Numbered from the stretch's first letter, positions 17,166 through 26,935 are shown. The stretch: DNA of 51,298 bases from CAZEAN01 sp964510225 (GCA_964510225.1 CAZEAN010000032.1:1-51298); one strand, 5' to 3'. Translations and numbers: made by a program. Notes: a model not told the origin generated them from the letters alone.

Positions 17166-17915
17166 ATGAAGGCAATTATTCTCGCGGGAGGTAAGGGGAC
17201 TCGGTTGCGACCGTTTACCCATGTCTTTCCCAAACCGCTGATGCCTCTTGGCCTTGATGAGCCGATGCCGATCCTGGAAGTCGTGATCCGACAACTTGTC
17301 CGATTCGGCTTTCACGAGATCACCATAATTACTGGATACCTCAAAGAACTGATTGAGGCGTTCTGCGGCGACGGAAGACGCTTTGGCGCCCGCGTTCACT
17401 ATTGCCGGGAGGTCGAGCCGCTCGGCACAGCGGGGGGTCTGATCTTAGTAGACCGGCCTCAAGAACCTGTCTTAGTGCTTAACGGTGATATTCTGACCAC
17501 ACTTAATTTTGCTGCGATGACTCGGTTCCATCATCACCATGGAGCCGCAGCGACGATCGCTGCGTACGATCGTCAGGTCAAAATCGACTTTGGCGTCCTA
17601 GAGTTCGGCGACGACCCTTCCTTACTTCAAGGCTACTCAGAGAAGCCCGAATTTACCTACCAAGTCAGTATGGGACTCTACTTGCTCGATCCAGTTGCTT
17701 GGGATTTCTTCAACGCAGGAACTCCGTTGGGGATGCCGACGCTGCTGGAAACGATGCGGACCCAGGGGATGCCGATTCGCTGTTACCGAGAACCATGCAC
17801 TTGGCTCGACATCGGCCGACACGACGACTATGCGGCAGCGAATGAGCTCTTTGAATCGCGACGGTCCGAATTCCTCGGCGCTCCGGGGGCGAGGCCCCGG
17901 CTCAAGACAGGATAA
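17166..17915 (+). CDS. Sugar-phosphate nucleotidyltransferase
   Basis: This 249-residue NTP-transferase starts MKAIILAGGKGTRLRPFTHVFPKPL, the nucleotide-binding signature of hexose-1-phosphate nucleotidyltransferases, with PLGTAGGL and VLNGDIL (metal-binding Asp) and an FxYQVSMGLYLLDP core. It activates a sugar phosphate as an NDP-sugar; which sugar and nucleotide cannot be told, though it resembles GDP-mannose/glucose-1-phosphate types lacking the C-terminal left-handed helix domain. GGGAGGG six bases before the ATG confirms the start. It probably feeds the adjacent glycosyltransferases. The plsY fusion starts seven bases after its stop. Confidence 0.85.
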   Translation: MKAIILAGGKGTRLRPFTHVFPKPLMPLGLDEPMPILEVVIRQLVRFGFHEITIITGYLKELIEAFCGDGRRFGARVHYCREVEPLGTAGGLILVDRPQEPVLVLNGDILTTLNFAAMTRFHHHHGAAATIAAYDRQVKIDFGVLEFGDDPSLLQGYSEKPEFTYQVSMGLYLLDPVAWDFFNAGTPLGMPTLLETMRTQGMPIRCYREPCTWLDIGRHDDYAAANELFESRRSEFLGAPGARPRLKTG

Positions 17916-17922
17916 TCAGATC

Positions 17923-19707
17923 ATGATCACGATTGGGTTCTTGATCTTGATCGGCATTGGTTCGTTCCTAATCGGCTCGTTTCCGACCGGTTTTCTGGTC
18001 GGGAAGTGGTTTGGCGGAATCGATGTACGGACCGAAGGATCCGGAAACCCAGGAGCGACTAATGTCGGTCGGCTCCTTGGTTTTCGATACTTTGTCCTCG
18101 TCATGGCCGTCGACCTCTTAAAAGGACTCGTGCCGACCTTGATAGCACCGTGGCTGCTCGCACGGGTTTATGGCGATTCAATCACAGGAGTCGGGGTCAT
18201 CACCGCCTTAGGTACGATCGTCGGGCACAACTTTTCCGTTTTCCTCCGGTTTCGTGGTGGTAAAGGGGTTGCCACGAGCCTCGGTGCGATGTGCGCACTG
18301 GATCCGATTGCAAGTGGAGTCGCTGCCGGCGCATTCCTGTTCTGTCTCTTGATTACCAAATACGTTTCGATGTCGTCGATCCTGGGTGGAACGGCCTTCG
18401 TCACCGCTCATTTCGTCTTCGTTTCTAATCCGCTGAGTCCGAAAAATTGGCCCTTCACTCTCTTGTTGATGGTGCTCTACCCGATGCTGATCATTCGTCA
18501 TCGCTCGAATCTCCAGAGGATCTGGGCAGGCACGGAACGTAAGGTTCTGCTCAGAAAAAAGAAGCCAGACGGTCGTGTCCGAATCGGCCTCCTTGGGATC
18601 CTTGTTGTCCTTCTGAGCGGCCTCGCTGTTGCAGGGACTGTTCTCACAAGGAGAATCACGGAGCCAACCGTAGCGACGATCGGGGGGGCACGTTGGATCG
18701 AAACGTGTAAGTTTCGGACAGGGCACCAACGCGTCGGTGTGGTGACGTTTTATGATCGCGGTAATCGTCTCGCCATCGGTTGTCCTCGATATAATTACTT
18801 GCTGCTTTATGATGTAAAGTCGAAGGACGAGGTACAACTGCTTCGTGAGATTAGTCTGGACGGTCGACCTTATGCAATCAAAGAGACCCCGGATGGATCG
18901 ATCTTGGTGCTCCAACGTCCTGTTGGCGATGCACACCACCTCGAAGAAGGGTACTACCAAGAAATCGAGAGTGATGGTCAGGCCATCGGCGATAAAGTCC
19001 GGGTTGGCTGGGATCCGGATGACTGCGCCCTCTCGACTGATGGCCGCTTTCTTTACGTCCTTGTTTCCGGAAACGCTGAGGGGGAAGAAGGAAAACCGCC
19101 GCCATCGCTGGTCGTCATCGACCGTCTTAGCCCGTCAGGGACGCCGAAGATCTCTGCTCAACTCTTCTTCGAGAATCCGGACGATGATCCCGAGACGATC
19201 ACGCTCTCGAGTAACGGCGAATTCGCTGCCGTCACTCTCTATCGTTCAGAAGCAATCGTGGGAATTGACCTGATCGATCCCAACGCTCCACTTGTCACGG
19301 GCCGAGTCCCGCTCCTGAATCGAACAATCCCTTATCTCGCAGGGACGCTCAAGGGAGACGAGATCTTAATGCCGGTCGATTCTAGTCGGTCCACCGCATT
19401 GATCCCACAAATCGCCAACCCCAACCAAAGGCTTTTAGTTACTACCGGGCCAGAGGCATCCACACTTGAGATTGTAGACGCAAAAAATCGTTTGCTGATC
19501 GGCAATTTTCCGCTCCGAGGTCCACTGAATCTCGGTACGATCCGTCCCACAGACCTTGATTACTCCAGTGATCGTCAACTGCTCGTCGTTGCCGATCGTT
19601 CTGGAGGAGTCCGACTGATCAAGGTCCAGCAAGATCGCACTGACCAAGAAGCAGATCAGGTCCAGAGTCTCGCGTCTGAGCGATCGGAGACGGAGACGAT
19701 TCGATAA
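17923..19707 (+). CDS. plsY: Glycerol-3-phosphate acyltransferase PlsY fused to a putative extracytoplasmic beta-propeller
   Basis: Residues 1-205 are a full PlsY, which transfers acyl from acyl-phosphate to glycerol 3-phosphate in phospholipid synthesis. It shows GSFPTGFLVGK, GSGNPGATNVGR and GHNFSVFLRFRGGKGVATS, the three family motifs, in a polytopic membrane frame. A basic stretch (about 205-218) is followed by one more membrane helix (about 220-242) and some 350 residues with propeller-like repeats: RLAIGCPRYNYLLLYDV, PYAIKETPDGSILVL, DDCALSTDGRFLYVL, ITLSSNGEFAAVTLY, DLDYSSDRQLLVVAD. Normal PlsY is about 200 residues, so the C-terminal part is an extra domain, probably outside the membrane. 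ATG 17923 is chosen because it begins the first PlsY helix. No internal stop or obvious restart separates the parts. Confidence 0.88.
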   Translation: MITIGFLILIGIGSFLIGSFPTGFLVGKWFGGIDVRTEGSGNPGATNVGRLLGFRYFVLVMAVDLLKGLVPTLIAPWLLARVYGDSITGVGVITALGTIVGHNFSVFLRFRGGKGVATSLGAMCALDPIASGVAAGAFLFCLLITKYVSMSSILGGTAFVTAHFVFVSNPLSPKNWPFTLLLMVLYPMLIIRHRSNLQRIWAGTERKVLLRKKKPDGRVRIGLLGILVVLLSGLAVAGTVLTRRITEPTVATIGGARWIETCKFRTGHQRVGVVTFYDRGNRLAIGCPRYNYLLLYDVKSKDEVQLLREISLDGRPYAIKETPDGSILVLQRPVGDAHHLEEGYYQEIESDGQAIGDKVRVGWDPDDCALSTDGRFLYVLVSGNAEGEEGKPPPSLVVIDRLSPSGTPKISAQLFFENPDDDPETITLSSNGEFAAVTLYRSEAIVGIDLIDPNAPLVTGRVPLLNRTIPYLAGTLKGDEILMPVDSSRSTALIPQIANPNQRLLVTTGPEASTLEIVDAKNRLLIGNFPLRGPLNLGTIRPTDLDYSSDRQLLVVADRSGGVRLIKVQQDRTDQEADQVQSLASERSETETIR

Positions 19708-19786
19708 ACTCGATTCCTCTGCTATCATCCAGACGTTAGGCCAATCGCGCGTCTCAATGAGTTGATCGGGGCCAGGGCGTCTTGCA

Positions 19787-20455
19787 ATGAGTGATTCAGT
19801 TGGATTCGGACTTGGTGAGGAGCTGGAACCTGAGCTGCATCATGTTCCTCCGCAACCTCGGCCCCTCTTCTGTCTCAATTGCAAACGCTCACGACGATCT
19901 GATGCCGAGCTTTGTCCCGAATGTGGCGACCGTCTCATCGGTCAAGCCTATTGCGCCGTCTGTGAGGACTACTGGAAGTTGGAGGTCGGCGCCCTCTGCC
20001 CAAAGCATGATCTTGAATTGACTGCTTCTCCACCGACCTCCGCCGCCCGATTTCATGCCAATGAAGCGATCAACTGGACGACGGTGCAGGCTTACACTCG
20101 GCACTTCGAAGCCGAGGCCGCACGTCTCCGCCTCGACGCCGAAGGGATTCCAGTCATGATCGACGGATCGAGGCTCGGGGCGGAGGGGAATACCTATCAC
20201 GCTGCCTTCGGAGTGGTCAGAGTTAAGGTTCCAGCAAAACTGGTCCAAGAATCCCGGGTACTTCTCACGCAAACGTGGGCAATTCCAAGCGATCCCGACG
20301 GCCTCGACGAGGATTGGGAGGAACCCGAACTCCCAAACGCATTAGATCCCATCGAGGATGATTCCGGTCCCAACTCTTCGTTGTGGTTTTGGTTTGGCCT
20401 CTTGGTCGTCGTCTCAATCTTGACTACGATCCTTACATTTTTAACAACACAATAA
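19787..20455 (+). CDS. Zinc-ribbon / DUF2007-like protein with C-terminal membrane anchor
   Basis: The 222-residue protein has an N-terminal CxxC-rich part (residues about 28-70: CLNCKRS, CPECGD, CAVCEDYW, CPKHD) that can bind zinc. A central segment (TVQAYTRHFEAEAARLRLDAEGIPVMIDG ... VRVKVPAKLVQESRVLL) is typical of DUF2007, a small putative signalling domain. An acidic linker follows, then a single C-terminal helix (WFWFGLLVVVSILTTILTFL). It is inferred to be a tail-anchored inner-membrane protein with cytoplasmic domains; function unknown. It lies 79 bases after the plsY fusion and may be co-transcribed. Confidence 0.7.
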   Translation: MSDSVGFGLGEELEPELHHVPPQPRPLFCLNCKRSRRSDAELCPECGDRLIGQAYCAVCEDYWKLEVGALCPKHDLELTASPPTSAARFHANEAINWTTVQAYTRHFEAEAARLRLDAEGIPVMIDGSRLGAEGNTYHAAFGVVRVKVPAKLVQESRVLLTQTWAIPSDPDGLDEDWEEPELPNALDPIEDDSGPNSSLWFWFGLLVVVSILTTILTFLTTQ

Positions 20456-20583
20456 ATGTCTTGACCGACGATAATGAAGAAATCAACTCGACAAGCGGCG
20501 TTTGATTGATCATGTTAAACAAAAGAGTAAGCTGAGCCGTTGACCTGAGTCGCCCGATTTCTCCCAAGCAATGGTCAGGCCTG

Positions 20584-23500
20584 ATGATCCGCTGGCAGTT
20601 TCAAACGATCCTCTGGACGGCGGTATTTCTTCTCGCAAGCCACTTCGGAGCCTTCAAGGCTCCGTTACGAGCAGCGTCTCCTCCATGGCAATCAACCTTC
20701 AATGATGCCGAGTTTTTTGAGTCTAAGGTCCGCCCGCTCTTGATTGAGCATTGTCAGGAGTGTCATGGGACTGAGACCCAAAAGGGTGGGCTTCGCCTCG
20801 ATTCTCGTCACAACGCAATCGAACTCGGTGGCGATTCTGGCGAGGTGATCGCTCCGGGAGATCCCGAAGCGAGCCTACTGATTGAAGCGATCCGCTATGA
20901 CTCCTTCATTCAAATGCCACCTTCTGGCAAACTTGACGACGCCGAGATCGAAACACTTCTTGATTGGATTCGACGCGGAGCGGCATGGCCCGAGTCGGGG
21001 CCATCAAATCAGTCGAGAGTCGAGGGAGTAGATGACTTCAGTTCTCGGGCCGCTCATTGGAGTTACCAGCGTCCCCAGCCTGTTGAAGTCCCGACTCCTG
21101 AGCATCCTCGGTGGGTCCGTAATCCGATCGATGCGTTCATTTTGGAACGCCTGGAAGCGACCGGAATCGAGCCTTCCGAAGCCGCGCCTGGTCGGACTCG
21201 CTATCGACGTCTTCACTTCGACCTGACAGGGCTCCCACCGACTCCCCAGGAATTGCAGTCCTATCTTGAGGACCAGCGCCCAGGGGCGTTTGAGCGCGCT
21301 GTCGATCGCTTGCTGGCTTCGCCAAGCTACGGCGAGGCGTGGGGAAGGCATTGGCTCGACCTCGTCCGCTATGCAGAAACGTCAGGTCACGAGTTTGACT
21401 ACGACATCCTTTCAGCTTACCGATATCGCGATTACATCATCCGAGCTTGGAACGATGATATTCCCTACGATCAGTTGATCCGTGAACAGATCGCCGGCGA
21501 CCTCATGACAGAGCCTCGTCGACGTCCGATTACCGACACGAATGAATCGGTCCTAGGGACAACCTCCTATTTCCTCACTGAAGGGACTCATTCGCCGGTC
21601 GACATCCGCGAAGATATGAGGGCTCGGGTCGACAACCAGATCGATGTCTTCGGCAAGACGTTTCTTGGACTGACGATCGCCTGTGCACGCTGTCACGACC
21701 ACAAGTTCGATCCGATCCGGACCGAAGACTACTATGCTTTGGCAGGCTACTTTGAAAGTACGCGACATCAGTATCTGAGCATCGACGCGCCTGAGAGAAT
21801 TGAACGCCCCGCACAAGAGATTGATCAACTTCTGAGCGAAATCAGTTCGCGCATCCAAGAACTGCCGTTGGGCTGTCATCCAGATCGATCAGAACGAGAC
21901 CGTTTAACTCAAGCGCCAAACCTCCGGGACGATGAAGAAGTTTTTGCCCGTTTCGACTCAACGGCGGCGTTTGACTCCTGGTATCCCAGTGGCCTCGCCT
22001 TCGGTGATCGACCGACGGTTCGTGGTGATGTCTTGGTCGTCGACGCCAGGGCTACCAAACCACGATTGCTCGAACTCAACCCTGGATGGGCTCAGAGTAG
22101 TCGATATGGCGCAAATGCCACAGGTGTGCTTCGATCGAAAACCTTTACGATCCAGCGTCGCTTCATCGATCTCCTTGCAGTAGGAACCGGCGGTCGGATC
22201 AACCTGGTGATTGACGGATTTGAGAAGATCCGAGCACCGATCTACGGTGGCCTGACACGAGCTGTTGATCATGGGAACGAAGCGCGATGGATTCGGATCG
22301 ACGCCTCGATGTGGCAAGGGCATCGTGCGTTTCTTGAATTAAGTGACGGTGCGACATCAAATTATACCTCGGGCAAGACCAGTCTATGGCCAGGCGACGG
22401 CACACTCGGCGTTAGCTTGATCCTCTTTTCTGACCACGATACGCCCCTAGGTTCACCCGAGTCCTGGACATCACCCTTCATTGACCGAGAGTTTGAAGTC
22501 GATTCCTCCGAATTGCCATCCGACCTGAAGGGGATGGTAAAAGCCGTAGCCGCGAAAATTTCGGGACTTCCCCAGCCGACCTTGGTCCTCGCTGCTGCGG
22601 AAGGGTCTGGCGTTGATGTGCCCGTCCACATCCGAGGGAGTTCGAAGAATCTCGGCGATCTAGTACCGAGGCGGTTCTTGGAAGTCCTCCAAACCGAAGA
22701 TCAGCTCGTTTCGGAGGCTCCGGCGGACGAGAGCGGACGAGCCGCGCTGGCCGAACGAATCGCGAGTCCTTCGAACCCACTCACAGCTCGGGTGATTGTC
22801 AACCGACTCTGGCAACACCACTTCGGACGTGGGATCGTGGCCAGTCCGGACAATTTCGGCGTCTCGGGACAGCCACCGACTCACCCTGAGCTGCTCGATT
22901 GGTTAGCGCTTGAGCTGATTCGATCCAACTGGTCAGTGAAACATCTTCAACGTCTAATCGTGACGTCAAGCACTTATCAGCAGTCGAGTCATTTCCGGCC
23001 AGAACTGGAGGAAGTCGATCCTACGAACGTGCTCTACCATCGACAGTCGATCCGTCGGATACCGGCGGAATCGGTCCGTGACACCATCCTCCGGATTTCG
23101 GGATCGCTCGACCGTCGGATGTTCGGACCAAGCGTCCCAACGCATCTCACTTCGTTTATGCAAGGCCGAGGGAGGCCATCGAAATCCGGTCCCCTCGATG
23201 GTGAAGGACGGCGGAGCCTCTACCTGAACGTCCGACGTAACTTTCTCTCCCCATTCCTCCTTGCGTTCGACTACCCTGCCCCGGCCTCAACGATCGGTAA
23301 ACGGACCTCATCCAACGTACCATCGCAAGCCCTCGCACTCTTGAACGATCCCTTCGTGGTCCAAGAGTCTGAACGCTGGGCAACTCGGATCCTGAAAACC
23401 GAGGGTTCTTTGGATGATCACCAACGGATCGACCAACTCTACTTCGAAGCATTCGGTCGAGTTCCTGCGAGTCAAGAACGTATCCGAGCGATCCGTTTCA

Positions 23501-23598
23501 TTGAATCCCAGCAAGCTCAAGGACTGAGCAAGCTTGATACATGGACAACCCTGTGTCATGCCCTCTTGAACGCGAAAGAGCTGATTTGGATTCAGTGA
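20584..23598 (+). CDS. Secreted planctomycete cytochrome protein (PSCyt1-PSCyt2/DUF1549-PSD1/DUF1553)
   Basis: The 1004-residue protein has a signal peptide (residues about 1-30), then a cytochrome-c-like PSCyt1 domain with haem site Cys57-Gln-Glu-Cys-His61, RLDSRHNAIELGG and IQMPPSGKLDD (axial Met). PSCyt2/DUF1549 follows (WVRNPIDAFILERLEATGI, DLTGLPPTPQE, YGEAWGRHWLDLVRYAET, RCHDHKFDPI). A middle segment (about 430-690) is lectin-like and uncharacterised. PSD1/DUF1553 closes it (NPLTARVIVNRLWQHHFGRGIV, VRDTILRISG, SNVPSQALALLNDPFV). Families of this kind are almost confined to Planctomycetota and relatives. The DUF1501 gene follows after 28 bases, the usual pairing. The biochemical role is unproven; polysaccharide breakdown is often suggested. 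Confidence 0.92.
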   Translation: MIRWQFQTILWTAVFLLASHFGAFKAPLRAASPPWQSTFNDAEFFESKVRPLLIEHCQECHGTETQKGGLRLDSRHNAIELGGDSGEVIAPGDPEASLLIEAIRYDSFIQMPPSGKLDDAEIETLLDWIRRGAAWPESGPSNQSRVEGVDDFSSRAAHWSYQRPQPVEVPTPEHPRWVRNPIDAFILERLEATGIEPSEAAPGRTRYRRLHFDLTGLPPTPQELQSYLEDQRPGAFERAVDRLLASPSYGEAWGRHWLDLVRYAETSGHEFDYDILSAYRYRDYIIRAWNDDIPYDQLIREQIAGDLMTEPRRRPITDTNESVLGTTSYFLTEGTHSPVDIREDMRARVDNQIDVFGKTFLGLTIACARCHDHKFDPIRTEDYYALAGYFESTRHQYLSIDAPERIERPAQEIDQLLSEISSRIQELPLGCHPDRSERDRLTQAPNLRDDEEVFARFDSTAAFDSWYPSGLAFGDRPTVRGDVLVVDARATKPRLLELNPGWAQSSRYGANATGVLRSKTFTIQRRFIDLLAVGTGGRINLVIDGFEKIRAPIYGGLTRAVDHGNEARWIRIDASMWQGHRAFLELSDGATSNYTSGKTSLWPGDGTLGVSLILFSDHDTPLGSPESWTSPFIDREFEVDSSELPSDLKGMVKAVAAKISGLPQPTLVLAAAEGSGVDVPVHIRGSSKNLGDLVPRRFLEVLQTEDQLVSEAPADESGRAALAERIASPSNPLTARVIVNRLWQHHFGRGIVASPDNFGVSGQPPTHPELLDWLALELIRSNWSVKHLQRLIVTSSTYQQSSHFRPELEEVDPTNVLYHRQSIRRIPAESVRDTILRISGSLDRRMFGPSVPTHLTSFMQGRGRPSKSGPLDGEGRRSLYLNVRRNFLSPFLLAFDYPAPASTIGKRTSSNVPSQALALLNDPFVVQESERWATRILKTEGSLDDHQRIDQLYFEAFGRVPASQERIRAIRFIESQQAQGLSKLDTWTTLCHALLNAKELIWIQ

Positions 23599-23626
23599 GC
23601 CCATGAGCCCCCTTGGGAATTGAACG

Positions 23627-25072
23627 ATGCAGTGTCGGCAAATTCAAGCAACTCCTCTGACTCGCCGTACGATGCTCAGCCGGCTCGCAAATGGCTTCGG
23701 AGCCGTGGCTGCTACGGCCTTAATGTCCTCACGACCTTTCGGGGACTTGATTGGAACTGCTGCAGGTAGATCGACGATCAGCGGTGAGGTGGGGTCGGTC
23801 CTTCACCATCCTCCCAAGGCGACAAACGTCATCTTTCTTTACATGGATGGTGGTCCATCGCAGGTCGATAGCTTTGACCCGAAGCCTCGACTTGATCGAG
23901 AGCACGGCGAGCCGATCAAAACCAAGGTCCAGCCAACTCAATTCAATAATGTGGGCACCGTTCTGCGATCCCCGTGGAAGTTCCGACGCTACGGCGAGAG
24001 TGGTCTCCCCGTCAGCGACCTCTTTCCCGAGATCGGAAAGATGGCCGATGAGCTGACGGTGATCCGCTCAATGGTTTCGAACTTTTCAGAACACACCAAC
24101 GCCAATTATTTCTTGCATAGCTGTCATGGCCTTCAAGGTCGACCAAGTGCGGGGGCCTGGATCAATTATGGCCTTGGAAGTGAATCCGAAAATCTTCCCG
24201 GCTTCATCGTGCTAAATGGTGGATTGATTCCACCCGGCGGTCTCGACTGCTTTGGAAATGGTTTCCTCCCAGCAACCTTCCAAGGTTCCGTCTTTCAGCC
24301 TGAGGGAGAGATGGTCGCGAATCTACAATCACCGACGCGCGACAACCCGGAACAAGCCCAACTCTTAAACTTCGTCCGAGAGATGGATGCGGATGTCTTA
24401 AGTCAGATCGGTGCCAGTGACCAACTCGAGTCCGCAATCGCGAACTACGAGATGGCGTTCCGGATGCAGACTGCAGTTCCTGAATTGGCCGATCTCTCCG
24501 ACGAATCGGCGGTTACCAAAGACCTCTACGGATTCGACGACCCCTACAAGCCGACTCGGACCTACGCTCGGCAGTGTCTCCTTGCAAGACGATTGGTGGA
24601 ACGCGGAGTCCGATTCATCGAACTGACCTGCCCCGGGGTGAGTGGCGATCGCTGGGATCAGCATTCTCAACTCAAATCAGGACATGAAAACAACGCACGA
24701 GCGGTCGATCGTCCCATCGCCGGTCTCCTCCGTGACCTCAAGGGACGAGGACTTCTCGACCAAACCTTGGTGATCTGGGGTGGAGAGTTTGGCCGAACCC
24801 CAATGGCCCAGGGAACGAATGGACGGGATCATAATCCGTTTGGATTCTCAATCTGGCTTGCGGGTGGTGGGGTTAAGGGAGGTTATATCCACGGAGCGAC
24901 CGACGAATACGGCTACCATGCAATTGCTAACCGAGTGGAAATCTATGATCTTCATGCAACAATCCTCCACCTCCTCGGAATCGACCACAAACGGCTGACC
25001 TATCGTTTCAGTGGTCGCGACATGCGTTTGACGGATGTCCACGGTCACGTCGTTGATGCTATTATGGCCTAA
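23627..25072 (+). CDS. DUF1501 protein, partner of the PSD1 protein
   Basis: The 481-residue protein has a twin-arginine-like start (LTRRTMLSRLANGFGAVAATALM), suggesting export in folded form. It then has the DUF1501 features NVIFLYMDGGPSQVDSFDPK, HGLQGRPSAGAWINYGLGS, VIWGGEFGRTPMAQG, GRDHNPFGFSIWLAGGGVKGG and a final DLHATILHLLGIDHKRLTYRFSGRD. DUF1501 belongs to the alkaline-phosphatase/sulfatase-like superfamily, with putative metal ligands in DGGPSQVD and GRDHNP. Direct adjacency to the PSD1 gene is the standard planctomycete pair. Substrate unknown. Confidence 0.92.
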   Translation: MQCRQIQATPLTRRTMLSRLANGFGAVAATALMSSRPFGDLIGTAAGRSTISGEVGSVLHHPPKATNVIFLYMDGGPSQVDSFDPKPRLDREHGEPIKTKVQPTQFNNVGTVLRSPWKFRRYGESGLPVSDLFPEIGKMADELTVIRSMVSNFSEHTNANYFLHSCHGLQGRPSAGAWINYGLGSESENLPGFIVLNGGLIPPGGLDCFGNGFLPATFQGSVFQPEGEMVANLQSPTRDNPEQAQLLNFVREMDADVLSQIGASDQLESAIANYEMAFRMQTAVPELADLSDESAVTKDLYGFDDPYKPTRTYARQCLLARRLVERGVRFIELTCPGVSGDRWDQHSQLKSGHENNARAVDRPIAGLLRDLKGRGLLDQTLVIWGGEFGRTPMAQGTNGRDHNPFGFSIWLAGGGVKGGYIHGATDEYGYHAIANRVEIYDLHATILHLLGIDHKRLTYRFSGRDMRLTDVHGHVVDAIMA

Positions 25073-25114
25073 TCATTTATCAAACCAGTTTAGAATCGAC
25101 ATGCAGAAGACATC

Positions 25115-26935
25115 CTAGTGCAGATCATAGATGCGATCCCAAGTCTCAACGATCACAAAATCAGGTCGAGATTCGAACGTTACTCGCTCTCTCGAAACGG
25201 GGTGCGTGAACGTGAGGCGACTCGCATGAAGCATCATCCGATGGTCGGTAGGTCGCAGTGTTTGCACGGTCCCAAGCTTCTTGTCAGGTAGATAGAGCGG
25301 ATCGCCCAAGATCGGAAATCCTAAATGCCACGCATGGACGCGTATTTGATTAGTGCGTCCTGTCAGAGGTCGGACTTTAACTAAACTTGTACCAGCGGGT
25401 TGCAACTTTAGAACCCTAAACCAAGTCTCTGAATCGAGGCCCTGAGCAACCACATCGCGTGAGCCGACATCTGACGAATGGTCACTAATCGGCATCGTAC
25501 AGCGGAATTGAACTTCCGTGGGATGCCCGTGTAGCACGGCGTGGTATTCTTTCTCGACGGTACCTGCCTCGAATTCACCCTGGATCAGTTTGGCAAAGTG
25601 GCGATTCTTGGCGACCACCATCAGGCCAGTCGTATTTGCGTCGAGGCGATGACAAGGACGGAGGTAAATTGGTGCCAAAGCTTGGTTCAGCAGGTACTTC
25701 AGTGTGTTCCGATTAAAACGGCCACCGGGATGGACCGGTAACGGTGCCGGCTTGTCAATGATCAAGATCGCTTCATCTTCGTAGAGTACCTTGATCGCTG
25801 GATTGACGGCAGGTTCCGTTTCATGCGGCCGCGAGTGGTAGAATCGCTCGCCCCCGCGGACGACTCGATTAGGGTCAAGCCTCTGTCCATCTCCATCAAC
25901 GAAACTGCCACGTTCGAGTTCTTTGAGGCAATGCTCTCGTGAGTGCGGCTTGAGGACAGAAACGAGAGCGTCGATGAGATATCCCCGGTCGAACGAGCCT
26001 GGAATGCTTAGGGGGCGGAGACTGGAATAGGGTTTACTCCCGGGAAGTGGATCCTTTGTGAGGTCGAGCCGTCGTTGGGTTTTCTCTACTCGGGCTTTGA
26101 TCACCTCCTCGGGAGATCGGTAACAATAAGGACAACTTACTGACGGTACATAGCGGTCGTCTTGCTGGTCTTTTTCATTAAGTGGTGTTGAGCATGCATA
26201 GCATTGGGTCTCAGGCGACTCCTCAAGCGCGGGATCGAGTCCCACACGTTGATCGAAGACGAAACAGTTACCCTCGAAGTGTGCTTTCCCACACTCCTCA
26301 AAGTACTTCAAGATCCCTCCATCGAGTTGGAGGACATCCTTAAAACCCTGGCTTTCAAGGTACGGGCCAGCCTTTTCGCAGCGGATCCCGCCCGTACAAA
26401 ACATCACGAGAGGCCGGTCTTTCAGATCGGCCGATAACTGTTGCGCGGCCTTTGGAAAATCGCGAAAATTTGAGACTCCAATCGGCAACGCACCCTTAAA
26501 TGTACCGACTCTAATTTCAAAGTCATTTCTAACGTCCAACAGTACCATTTCTTTACCTTGGTCAAGGTATTCCTTGAGTTCATTGGGAGAGATTCGCGCA
26601 GAAGTTCGTTTCTGTGGTGTGATCTCCGGGACACCAAATGGAATGATCTCTTTCTTGATCCGGACCCTAATTCTGCGGAATGGTTGCTTGGCACTGTAGC
26701 TAAACTTGGCTTCCATATCGGCCAGACCAGGGATCGCTCGGAGTAAAGTAAGGAGTTCCTGGATGGCGTTGTCTCTCCCCGCGAGGAAGCAGTTGATCCC
26801 CTCAGGGCTCAGCAAAATCGTACCCTTCAGGCCAAGATCTAGGCATTTCTTCAATAGATCGGAACGAAGTGACTTGAGATCACCGAGCATCGCAAATCGG
26901 TAACAGGCAATATTCGTAATCTGCTTCTCGTTCAT
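25115..26935 (-). CDS. Fusion of TrhO-type tRNA uridine hydroxylase (rhodanese) and RluA-type pseudouridine synthase
   Basis: The 606-residue protein joins two RNA-modification families. Residues 1-about 290 match TrhO/YceA, which makes 5-hydroxyuridine at tRNA position 34: GTILLSPEGINCFLAG, RIRVRIKKEIIPFG, VLLDVRNDFEIRVGTF, the rhodanese loop MFCTGGIRCEKAGPYL with catalytic Cys, LDGGILKYFEE, and a Cys-rich zinc-like tail (CYACSTPL, CPYCYRS). After a linker, about 360-606 is an RluA-type synthase: ILIIDKPAPLPVHPGG, PCHRLDANTTGLMVVAKN with the catalytic Asp, TVEKEYHAVLHG and RPLTGRTNQIRVHAWHLGFPILGDPLY. A short S4-like segment (LIDALVSVLKPHS) may lie between them. The RNA target of the RluA half is unknown. 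Both active sites look intact. Confidence 0.92.
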   Translation of the reverse strand: MNEKQITNIACYRFAMLGDLKSLRSDLLKKCLDLGLKGTILLSPEGINCFLAGRDNAIQELLTLLRAIPGLADMEAKFSYSAKQPFRRIRVRIKKEIIPFGVPEITPQKRTSARISPNELKEYLDQGKEMVLLDVRNDFEIRVGTFKGALPIGVSNFRDFPKAAQQLSADLKDRPLVMFCTGGIRCEKAGPYLESQGFKDVLQLDGGILKYFEECGKAHFEGNCFVFDQRVGLDPALEESPETQCYACSTPLNEKDQQDDRYVPSVSCPYCYRSPEEVIKARVEKTQRRLDLTKDPLPGSKPYSSLRPLSIPGSFDRGYLIDALVSVLKPHSREHCLKELERGSFVDGDGQRLDPNRVVRGGERFYHSRPHETEPAVNPAIKVLYEDEAILIIDKPAPLPVHPGGRFNRNTLKYLLNQALAPIYLRPCHRLDANTTGLMVVAKNRHFAKLIQGEFEAGTVEKEYHAVLHGHPTEVQFRCTMPISDHSSDVGSRDVVAQGLDSETWFRVLKLQPAGTSLVKVRPLTGRTNQIRVHAWHLGFPILGDPLYLPDKKLGTVQTLRPTDHRMMLHASRLTFTHPVSRERVTFESRPDFVIVETWDRIYDLH

